A DNA stretch of 64,000 bases, taken from NCBI GenBank assembly GCA_016222825.1, contig JACRQF010000025.1, positions 28,244-92,243 on the forward strand, in the 5' to 3' direction. The notes beneath the pieces were generated by a model. The model ran no database searches, was not told the origin of the DNA, and worked only from the letters and a program-made list of their open reading frames with translations. Of the stretch, positions 56,343-64,000 are shown in pieces. Numbering within the stretch: the stretch's first letter is position 1; the number at the start of each line of letters is the position of its first letter. The stretch is from Verrucomicrobiota bacterium (GTDB lineage Bacteria; Verrucomicrobiota; Verrucomicrobiia; CAIQCK01). The position numbers were made by a program, and so were the translations under genes.

Positions 56343-58366
56343 GCAGTCTCCTTCTCCACGCGCACCGGCATGATCTGGTGCCCGCTGTGCGCCCGACCCA
56401 GAATCTGCTTCTGCACCTCGCGGACGAAGAACGGCACGAAGATGGTGCCGCCGCGCACTTCGTGCGTGACACGCGCGGCGGCGACAGCCGAGCCGCTGGC
56501 CGCCCGGAGCCGGATCTTCTCGCCGTCGCGGATGCCGAGCGCCTTGGCGTCGGCGGTGTTGATCTCGACGAAGCCGTCCGGGTAATCGAGCAACAGGATG
56601 CGGTATTCGCGTTTGAGCGTCTCGCTGTGCTGGATCAGGATGTTCTGGTTCCAGTAGTAGAGCGAGTGGCCAAAGACCAGGGTGAACGGGAAATCCTTCG
56701 GCGACACTTCCAGCGCCGGCTTCGGCACCGGCGCGAACTTGAACCGCCGGGCGCCGCTGCCGTCCGCAAACAGAAACTGCGTGCCCAGCGGACGGTCCTT
56801 GGTGCACGGCCACTGGCGGCCGTATGCGCGGGCGAGGTTGTCGTGGCTCGCGCCGCTGTAGAACGGCACCACATCGCCCAGCTCGTCCATGACTTCGGCG
56901 GCGGTCTTGTAGTTCCAGCCCGCGCCCATCGCGCGGCCCACGCGCGCGATTTGCTCCCAGGCCGGTATCGGCCCCGGCGGCGGCTCTATCGCCTGCCGCG
57001 CCAACTGTATCCGCCGGTCGCTACTGGTGAACGACACTTCCTCCTCGCCGAACGCGGACGACGGCAGCACGACGTGCGCAAATTGCGCCGTTCCCGTCAT
57101 GAAGAGGTGCTGCACCACCACCAGGTCGAACTGCCTGAGCGAGTGGGCGGCGTCGCCGAAGAACGCCGTGCTCACTGGATCGTAGCGGCAAAGCCAGAGC
57201 GCCTTCACTTTGCCGCCGCCGCGGTCGCCGAGCAACGAGCGCGCGTTCAAGCCGGGCGCGGCGGGCAGCTTCGTTTTCCAAACCGCCTCGACTTCGGCGC
57301 GGTCGGCGGCGCTGGCCACGGAACGGTAGCCGGGCAGGCGGTCGGGCAGCATGCCCATGTCGCAGACGCCCTGGAGATTGTTGTGCTCGGTGAGCGCATA
57401 GATGCCCGCGCCAGCCTTGCCGAGTTGGCCCGTGAGCAACGCAAGGTTCACGAGCGCCTGAATGCTCTCCGCCTCGCGTGATTCGATGCCGGTGGAGTAG
57501 AGGATGGCCGCAGACTTCGCGCGGGCATAGGCGAGCGCGGCGGCCTCGATGATGTCGGCCGGCACGCCGCAGCCCTCGGCGCCGGCCAGCAGATCGTAGC
57601 CGGCGAGCTGTTCGAGAAACGCCTCGTAATCGCGGCAGTGGGCCTTGATGAACGGCAGGTTCATCAAGCCGCGGTCCACGATGACCTTGGCCATCGCACC
57701 GTAGAGCAGCGTCTCGGTGCCGGGCTTGAGCTGAATGAAATAATCGGCGCTCTCGGCGACGCGATGCTTGCGCGCGTCAATGACAATGAGCTTGGCGCCC
57801 TTGAGCTTGGCGCGGATGACGTGGCCGCCGATGGTCGGCAACTGCCGGCCCAGATCCACGCCATCCACCACCACGACCTCGCTCGAAGCCAGTTCGCCGA
57901 TGGAGTTCGTCGTGGCCGGCACGCCGATCATGTCGAGCAGGACGTTGATGGAGTTGTTGCTATAGACGCCCGTGCCGTGATCCACGTTGTTGGTGCCGAT
58001 GACGGCGCGGGCGAGCTTCTGGAGCAGATAGCTCTCCTCGTTCGAGCAGCGCGGCGAGTTCAGGAACGCCAGCGCGTCCGGGCCGTGCTGGCCGCGGATC
58101 CTCCGCAGCCGATCGGCAATGTAGCCAATCGCTTCATCCCAGCCAACTTCCTCAAACTTGCCGTTCTTGCGGAGCAACGGCTGCTTCAGGCGGTCCAGCG
58201 ACGTGGCTACCTCGTGGACGTTCCAGCCGCGCACGCAGATTTTCCCGTCGTTGGTCGGGTGCGACATGCTGGGATAAACCCCCGCCACAGTGCGGTTATC
58301 TGTTGTCTCCAAGTAGAGACCACATCCCACGCCACAGAACGTGCAGGTTGTCAGCTTGTGCGCCAT
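56339..58366 (-). CDS. Molybdopterin oxidoreductase, formate dehydrogenase alpha-like, without the usual Sec/Cys ligand
   Basis: N-terminal [4Fe-4S] [12 protein letters not shown]...GKICVRG; '[41 protein letters not shown]'; '[27 protein letters not shown]'; C-terminal MPT-binding '[49 protein letters not shown]'. Confidence 0.88.
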   Translation of the reverse strand: [675 protein letters not shown]

Positions 58367-58418
58367 GCTGACAACCTGCTGTTCGATAATTTACGGCAGC
58401 GGTTCATGGCCGCCTAGG

Positions 58419-59309
58419 TTACACGGCGGCGGCTTTCCTGCAAGCAGCAAGCATCGCCGCCGGCGGCGACAGGAACTCGGTGCCGATGCCCAGCCGCTTG
58501 GCCGGAATGCCCATCGAGAGGCCCATCAGTTGAGTGAAGTAGAAGACCGGCACGGAATACTTCGTCCCGAACTCCGCGTTCACCTGGTCCTGGTAGCATT
58601 CGAGGTTCACTTGGCAGAGCGGGCAGGCGGTCGCAATCACGTCCGCGCCGGAGTCGAGCGCGTTCTGCAACAGGTTGCGCACCATGCTCAGCGCGGCCTG
58701 CCGGTTCGTGATGATGAGCGCCGCGCCGCAACAACGCAGCCGGAGCAGGAAGTCCACCGGTGTCGCGCCGATGGCCGTCATCAGGTCCTCGAAGTAGCGA
58801 GGCTCCTCGACGTTCTCGTGCTCGAACTTCCTCGGCCGCAGGATCTGGCAGCCGTAGTAGGGCGCAACCTTCAGGCCGGTCAGCGGGTTGGTGGCCTTGG
58901 CCTTGACCTCTTTGAGGTCTTCGGAAAACACCTCGATCAGGTGATGCACCTTAATCTTGCCGTCGTAGCGGAGGTTGTCCTCTTCAAGGGCGAAGTTGAT
59001 GTGGTCGGCCAGATCGTGGTCCTTCTTCAGGTGGGCGTTGCAGGCGTGCATGTTCTTGTAGCAGCCGCTGCACGGCGCCACGAGGTCGAGGCCTTCCTTC
59101 TCAGCCATCGCCAGGTTCCGCGCGCAAAGCGTGTGGGCGAGCAGCTCGTCCACGTGGAAATAGGCGGTGGCGCCACAACAGTTCCAGTCCTCCAGCTCCT
59201 TGAGTTCCATGCCCATCACGCGGGCGATCTCGACGGTGGAGAGGTGGTAGCTCTCCGCCATCTTCTCAAGGGAACAGCCTGGGAAATATGCGAACGTCTT
59301 TTTCGTCAT
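58419..59309 (-). CDS. hdrB: Heterodisulfide reductase subunit B-like (HdrB)
   Basis: Two complete CCG domains: 'LEDWNCCGATAYF...APCSGCYKN' and 'RLRCCGAALIITN...ATACPLCQVNL'. Confidence 0.92.
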   Translation of the reverse strand: MTKKTFAYFPGCSLEKMAESYHLSTVEIARVMGMELKELEDWNCCGATAYFHVDELLAHTLCARNLAMAEKEGLDLVAPCSGCYKNMHACNAHLKKDHDLADHINFALEEDNLRYDGKIKVHHLIEVFSEDLKEVKAKATNPLTGLKVAPYYGCQILRPRKFEHENVEEPRYFEDLMTAIGATPVDFLLRLRCCGAALIITNRQAALSMVRNLLQNALDSGADVIATACPLCQVNLECYQDQVNAEFGTKYSVPVFYFTQLMGLSMGIPAKRLGIGTEFLSPPAAMLAACRKAAAV

Positions 59310-59313
59310 TAAC

Positions 59314-59871
59314 TTAGTCTCCGATCGGGATGATGCGTTTGATCATCCGTTTGAAATTCTCCAGCCGCTTGATGCGCGCCGGCAGGACGGGGAGGCGGCC
59401 TTTGAGCATGAGCATCGTGGCGTTTTGCGCCTCGGACAGCATTTCCTTCAGGCCGAGCGTGAAGAAGTAGCTGGTGGCCAGCACCGGCTCGTAGCTGCGG
59501 CCGGTGCGCACGATGTTCTTGACAAAGGTTTCGGAGAACGCCGGGCCGATGAGGTCCTCGGGATACTGGTTCTTCCAGATGGTGTAGCGCTTCAGGCCAT
59601 ACATCAGCTCCGCGATGTCAATGCCGCGCGGGCAGCGCACGGTGCATTGGTAACAGGAGGCGCAATACCAGAAGGCGCGGGTGGCCATGACTTTGTCCTT
59701 GAAGCCGGCGTCAATCATGCGGATGAGGCGCTGGGGCCGCACGTCCATGAAGTCGCCGACAGGGCAGGTGCCGGAGCAGGTGCCGCATTGCATGCAGGCG
59801 CTGACGGGCGTGCCGCCCGCCGCGTGGAGCAAGTTGCCAATCTCCTGGCTGAATGTGACTGTCGTTGCCAT
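59314..59871 (-). CDS. hdrC: Heterodisulfide reductase subunit C-like (HdrC)
   Basis: 'CMQCGTCSGTCPVGDFMDVRPQRLIRMI', 'CASCYQCTVRCPRGIDIAELMYGLKRY'. Confidence 0.92.
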   Translation of the reverse strand: MATTVTFSQEIGNLLHAAGGTPVSACMQCGTCSGTCPVGDFMDVRPQRLIRMIDAGFKDKVMATRAFWYCASCYQCTVRCPRGIDIAELMYGLKRYTIWKNQYPEDLIGPAFSETFVKNIVRTGRSYEPVLATSYFFTLGLKEMLSEAQNATMLMLKGRLPVLPARIKRLENFKRMIKRIIPIGD

Positions 59872-59878
59872 AGGGTTC

Positions 59879-60295
59879 CTATTTCTTTTTCTTGGCCTCG
59901 GAGGACTTGATGAGCGCGCTGACCTTGTCGAGCAGCAGTTTGGGCTCGACGGGCTTCTCGATCAGCTCGTCCACGTCCACAAAGTTCGGATGCACCGCGC
60001 CGCCGGGGAACAGGAACGCCATCTGTTCGCGGATGCTGGTGATGATCAGGACGGGCAGTTCACGGAATTTCGCGTCCTTGCCGAGCTTGCGGGCGATCAT
60101 GATGCCCTCGGCGCCGCGGCCCATCATCACGTCGAGCAGCAGCAGGTCGTATTTGTTCTTCTCCAGGGCGGCCCAGCCGTCCTTCGGGTTGTGGGCCATG
60201 TCCACCTTGTATTTGGCCTTCACGAGGATGGATTTGATCCCCTCCGCGAAATCGGGATCGTCGTCAATGATCAGCAACTGTTTCTGTTCGCTCAT
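59879..60295 (-). CDS. Single-domain response regulator
   Basis: 'KQLLIIDDDPDFAEGIKSILVKAKYKVDMAHNPKDGWAALEKNKYDLLLLDVMMG...PVLIITSI...FVDVDELIEKPVEPKLLLDKV'. Confidence 0.92.
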   Translation of the reverse strand: MSEQKQLLIIDDDPDFAEGIKSILVKAKYKVDMAHNPKDGWAALEKNKYDLLLLDVMMGRGAEGIMIARKLGKDAKFRELPVLIITSIREQMAFLFPGGAVHPNFVDVDELIEKPVEPKLLLDKVSALIKSSEAKKKK

Positions 60296-60310
60296 GGTAT
60301 GGTCTCCTTT

Positions 60311-61402
60311 TCAAGTTTTCGCCGGCAGGCGAATGGTAAATTTGCTTCCTTTGCCCGGCTCGCTCTCCACGGCCACCGAACCACCGTGGGCCTCGACGAT
60401 GCGCCGGCTGATCGCCAAGCCCAATCCGCAACCGCTCTCCATCTGCGCCGCGCCTTTGCCGCGGTAGAAATCACCGAAGATGAACGGCAGGTCTTCCTTG
60501 GCGATGCCCACGCCACCGTCGGCCACCGAGATGACCACCTCGCCGGCCGCTGCTTCGGCCGCCAACCGAACGGTCGTCTGCGGCTTGGAGTATTTGACCG
60601 CGTTGTTGAGAATGTTGCCAATGACCTCCGTGAGGCTCACCGCGTCGCCCGACAACATCGGCAGTGAATCGCCAACGGTGCTGACGAGTTCGATGTTCTT
60701 GCGCGTCGCGTGCGGCAGGACATTCTCGACGGCCTTCGTGATGACCGTCGGCACAGCGACCGGCTGGAACTGCTCCTTGATCTTGTTCACGTCCACCGTA
60801 AAGACCCGCAGCCAGTTGTGGATGAGCTTCAGCAAATCGTCAAGCCGACCTTTCATCCGCTCCGTGCGCGCCTTCTGCTCCTCGGTCATCTTGTCTTCGA
60901 GGTCGGCAGCCAGGCCGAAGAGGTGTTGCTGGAGCGCGCTCAGCGGCGATTTGAGTTCATGCGAGAGGATGGCGGCGAAATTCTCGCGGAGCATTTCCTT
61001 CTCGCGGCGCAACGCGATCGCCTCCTGCACGAGCCGGTGTTTTTCGAGACCGCGCTTGGTGATGAGGCGCAGTTCGTCGGGCGTGAACGGCTTGGGCAGG
61101 AAATCGTAGGCGCCCTTCTTCATCGCGTCCACGGCCGAACTGACCGTGGCGTAGCCCGTGATGACGATGGCGACCTGGTTCGGGTCCATCGCGCGGAGAC
61201 GCTCCAACACCTCGAAGCCGGAGATGCCGGGCATCTTCAGGTCCACAAAGATGAGGTCCGGCCCGAACTCGCGCACCATGCCCAGCCCGGCAATGCCGTT
61301 GCTGGCCGTGGCGATCTTGAAGCCGGCCGGCTCCAACACGAGTTTGCAGGAGTCCAGCACGACTTCCTCGTCATCAATAATCAATATCTTCGTTTCTTGC
61401 AT
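60311..61402 (-). CDS. Hybrid receiver-histidine kinase (REC-HisKA-HATPase)
   Basis: N-terminal REC 'TKILIIDDEEVVLDSCKLVLE...FVDLKMPGISGFEVLERL', H-box 'NFAAILSHELKSPLSALQQH', G-box 'GCGLGLAISRRIVEAHGG'. Confidence 0.93.
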   Translation of the reverse strand: MQETKILIIDDEEVVLDSCKLVLEPAGFKIATASNGIAGLGMVREFGPDLIFVDLKMPGISGFEVLERLRAMDPNQVAIVITGYATVSSAVDAMKKGAYDFLPKPFTPDELRLITKRGLEKHRLVQEAIALRREKEMLRENFAAILSHELKSPLSALQQHLFGLAADLEDKMTEEQKARTERMKGRLDDLLKLIHNWLRVFTVDVNKIKEQFQPVAVPTVITKAVENVLPHATRKNIELVSTVGDSLPMLSGDAVSLTEVIGNILNNAVKYSKPQTTVRLAAEAAAGEVVISVADGGVGIAKEDLPFIFGDFYRGKGAAQMESGCGLGLAISRRIVEAHGGSVAVESEPGKGSKFTIRLPAKT

Positions 61403-61405
61403 CGG

Positions 61406-63409
61406 CTAAGCTTTATTCAGGTCCCGCGCCGGCAGACGGATGATGAACGTTGCGCCCTTGCCGACTTCGCTTTCCACCGCGATGGTCCCATCATGTTCTT
61501 TCACGATACCAGAGCTGATGGCCAGGCCCAAGCCGGTTCCGTGGCCGACTTCCTTGGTCGTGAAGAACGGATCAAAAACACGTTCGATATTCTCCTCGCT
61601 GATGCCGTGGCCGGAATCGGCGAAGAAAATCTCGGCGTAGTCGCCGTCCGGCTCCAGCCGCGTCGTCAAATCGAGCCGGCCTTTGCCGTCCATCGCCTCG
61701 GCGGCATTGATAATGAGATTCATGAACACTTGCTGGATGAGCGCCGGATCGGCGATCACCAGCGGCAGGTCTCTCTGGAAGTTTTTCTCGACCTTGATGT
61801 TGTGGAACAGCGCCTGGTTTTCCACCAACGACACGCACTCCTGAAGCACGAGGTTGAGGTTGCAGGAACGCTTGTCCGGCTTCTTCGGCCGCGAGAAATC
61901 CAGCAGGCCACGCACAATGCCCCGGCAACGGTCCGCCTGCGTGGCGATCTTGCGAAGAAATTCCTTGGTGCTGTCCCGGACATCGCCATTCTCCAGCAGC
62001 AGGTGCGAGTAGGTCACGATGCCGGTGAGCGGGTTGTTCATCTCGTGGGCGACGCCAGCCGCCAACTGGCCGATGACGGCGAGCCGCTCGGACTGCATGA
62101 TCTTCCGGCGGGCGAACTCCTTGAGTTTTTCGTCGCGCTTCTTCAGCGAGGACGCCATGGAGTTGAAGGTGTCGGCCAGTTCGTGCAGTTCGTCCTGCGA
62201 AGCGATCTCCACGCGGGCATCAAGGTTGCCGCGCGCGACCTCGCGCGAGGCCAGCACCAGCTTGTGCACCGACACCGAGATGTTCCGGGCGATGAAGTAA
62301 AAGAGACACATCGAAGCCGCGCCTCCCGCCAGCGTAATCCCAATGAACGCCGCCGCGGCGCGCGACCGGGTGTCGGTGTATTTCTGCTCGCGGACGCCGA
62401 CGTAAAGCATGCCGACGATCCTGTTGACCACGTCGCGGATCGGCTCGTAGGCGGTGATATACCAGGCGTTGACGACGTAGGCCCGGCCAATCCAACGTTC
62501 GCCCTGTTTGACCACGTGGTCATACACGTCCTGCGCTGCGCGTGTGCCAATCGCTCGCGCGCCGGTTTCGTTCTGGACGTTGGTGGAGATGCGGAGATCG
62601 TCCTGGAAGATCGTCGCCGAGCCGATTTCCTCGCCCTGATACTTCACGTCCTGGAAGACGGTCTGCTTGATCTTGTCCACGATCTCAAAGTTGCGGTTCA
62701 GCAGGACGCCGCCGTAAGCGACGCCAATGAACTGGTTCTTTATGTCAAAGATCGGCGCGGCCGCCTTCAGCATCAGCCCGGAGGTTTCCTCGCGCTCGGC
62801 GCGCGGCCGGGACTTCGGCGTGGGCGCGACCTCAAACCGCGCGCGCTCCGCCAGCGCCGGCGATTCCTTGCGCAGTTCGTCGCCGCTGACAAGACAGGTG
62901 GACGCCGCCGGCTCCCGGCTCTGCAACACACGTGCGATCAGCGGGTCCCGCACCTGGTCGTCGCCGAAGACCGCCGGGTTGGTCACGCGCACCACTACCG
63001 CGCCTTTCGCGTCCGTCACACCCAGCACATCCAGCCGCTCGCGCTCGCGAAAGGCCGCCAGCGTCTCGACCACTTTGTCACGGTCCTTGGCGGAAGAGCC
63101 GTCGCGCACAAACGTCCGGCCGGCCACGAACCGCACCTTGTCGCCGATCCGGTCGAGGTGATTGAGATAAATCTCGCGCGCGACGTTGAGGTCGGTGCGG
63201 ACCTTCTCCTGTGCCTCGTCCACGACCAGACCGCCAATGATATGGACGCCGATGACACCGAACGTGATGCCGACGATCAGGCACACGAGCAGGAAGCCCG
63301 CAATGAGCTTGGTCGCGATGGTGAGACGCACGCGGCGAAGGGCTGCCAGCGAAAGACCACCGGCGGCTGCTTCAGCCTTTGGCGCGTTGGGCTGGCTGAC
63401 CGTGCTCAC
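61406..63409 (-). CDS. Membrane sensor histidine kinase with extracytoplasmic Cache-like domain, HAMP, HisKA, HATPase
   Basis: N-terminal TM, periplasmic Cache-like region, HAMP, 'LAVIGQLAAGVAHEMNNPLTGIVTYSHLL', 'DSGHGISEENIERVFDPFFTTKEVGHGTGLGLAISSGIV'. Confidence 0.93.
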   Translation of the reverse strand: MSTVSQPNAPKAEAAAGGLSLAALRRVRLTIATKLIAGFLLVCLIVGITFGVIGVHIIGGLVVDEAQEKVRTDLNVAREIYLNHLDRIGDKVRFVAGRTFVRDGSSAKDRDKVVETLAAFRERERLDVLGVTDAKGAVVVRVTNPAVFGDDQVRDPLIARVLQSREPAASTCLVSGDELRKESPALAERARFEVAPTPKSRPRAEREETSGLMLKAAAPIFDIKNQFIGVAYGGVLLNRNFEIVDKIKQTVFQDVKYQGEEIGSATIFQDDLRISTNVQNETGARAIGTRAAQDVYDHVVKQGERWIGRAYVVNAWYITAYEPIRDVVNRIVGMLYVGVREQKYTDTRSRAAAAFIGITLAGGAASMCLFYFIARNISVSVHKLVLASREVARGNLDARVEIASQDELHELADTFNSMASSLKKRDEKLKEFARRKIMQSERLAVIGQLAAGVAHEMNNPLTGIVTYSHLLLENGDVRDSTKEFLRKIATQADRCRGIVRGLLDFSRPKKPDKRSCNLNLVLQECVSLVENQALFHNIKVEKNFQRDLPLVIADPALIQQVFMNLIINAAEAMDGKGRLDLTTRLEPDGDYAEIFFADSGHGISEENIERVFDPFFTTKEVGHGTGLGLAISSGIVKEHDGTIAVESEVGKGATFIIRLPARDLNKA

Positions 63410-63529
63410 GGCGCGCGCAATCCTTCCATTGTCCCGGCCCGGTAAACCGGGGCCGATTCTTCATCGTCGCCCGTGGCAGTCCGGGCCCATCCGATTGTCG
63501 TTGTCGCGGCCATCCGTTTGCACAGCGTT

Positions 63530-64000
63530 TCAGACCTGGGCCAGCACGCCTTCGATCTCGCTGAAGATCTCCTCGTCCTCGAACAGGTTCTGTTTGATCG
63601 AACCGGACGGGCAGCTCGCCACGCACGTGCCGCAGCCCTTGCAGAGCGCCTCGTTGATGACGGCCTTCTTCTTGGCCTCCTCGAACGTGATCGCCGTGTA
63701 GGGGCAGAGCGGGACGCACGATTTGCAGCCGCTGCACTCCTCTTCGATGATGAACGCCGTGTTCGGCTCCTGCTCGACGTGGCCCTTGTCAATCAGCGCC
63801 ATCGCCTCGGCCGCCGCCGCGCCAGCTTGCGCGACCGTGTCGGGAATGTCCTTCGGCGCCTGGCAGGCGCCGGCGATGAACACGCCGTCGGTGAAGGTGC
63901 TCACCGGCGCGAGCTTCGGGTGCCGCTCCAGGAAGAAACCTTCCGAGCCGCAGCTCATGTTGAACATCCGGCGCACGTCCTGCGCGTCGGGCTGCGGCTC
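63530..64000 (-). CDS. hdrA: Heterodisulfide reductase subunit A-like (HdrA), C-terminal part, runs off right edge
   Basis: 'FTDGVFIAGACQAPKDIPDTVAQAGAAAAEAMALI' and two 4Fe-4S motifs 'CSGCKSCVPLCPYTAIT', 'CKGCGTCVASCPSGSI'; frame open to the window end. Confidence 0.9.
   Translation of the reverse strand, partial: EPQPDAQDVRRMFNMSCGSEGFFLERHPKLAPVSTFTDGVFIAGACQAPKDIPDTVAQAGAAAAEAMALIDKGHVEQEPNTAFIIEEECSGCKSCVPLCPYTAITFEEAKKKAVINEALCKGCGTCVASCPSGSIKQNLFEDEEIFSEIEGVLAQV

Noticed and set aside
56339-58366. In-frame TGA selenocysteine codon in the FDH-like gene
   Set aside because: ORF is continuous without internal TGA, and the Sec position encodes Tyr.
60710-63445. 911-aa plus-strand ORF antisense to the sensor kinases
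   Set aside because: Shadow ORF; opposite strand encodes complete histidine kinases in the operon.
1-64000. CRISPR array
   Set aside because: No regularly spaced direct repeats or cas genes seen; the repeats present are isolated palindromes.

Overview
High-GC bacterial chromosomal window. Gene content suggests a Verrucomicrobia/Planctomycetes-type genome, but this is inference. There are four main blocks. (1) 1-10.9 kb is an accessory/defence island ending at a tRNA-Cys gene. It holds small HTH proteins, a STAS/HATPase + DUF4325-like pair, a complete Type III restriction-modification system, and a HigB-HigA-SecB-like tripartite toxin-antitoxin-chaperone (TAC) module. (2) 11-20.6 kb holds a TonB-dependent receptor, YfiR-like protein, hybrid histidine kinase and response regulator, then tRNA-Pro, tyrS, an alpha/beta hydrolase and a non-canonical EF-P-like gene. 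(3) 20.7-46.3 kb is rich in secreted carbohydrate-active and Verrucomicrobia-type proteins: ThuA, GH38-like, sulfatase, GH43/130-like, MFS sugar transporter, Gfo/Idh/MocA, a ThuA-HEAT-PmoA-like giant and a CARDB-bearing hydrolase-like protein. Several palindromic repeat elements occur here, two of them translated in frame inside one CDS. (4) 46.3-64 kb is one tightly packed minus-strand operon. It encodes a group 4-type [NiFe] hydrogenase (small and large subunits with both CxxC metal-binding motifs, a NuoH-like subunit, two tandem NuoL-like antiporter subunits and a HycI-type protease), a sulfhydrogenase beta/gamma-like diaphorase pair, a formate-dehydrogenase-like molybdopterin protein that appears to lack the catalytic Sec/Cys-His pair, HdrB/HdrC and the C-terminus of HdrA, with three two-component genes embedded between hdrA and hdrC. 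Block 4 is my best candidate for an unusual, possibly undescribed system. No database search was possible; family calls come from reading the translated sequences.
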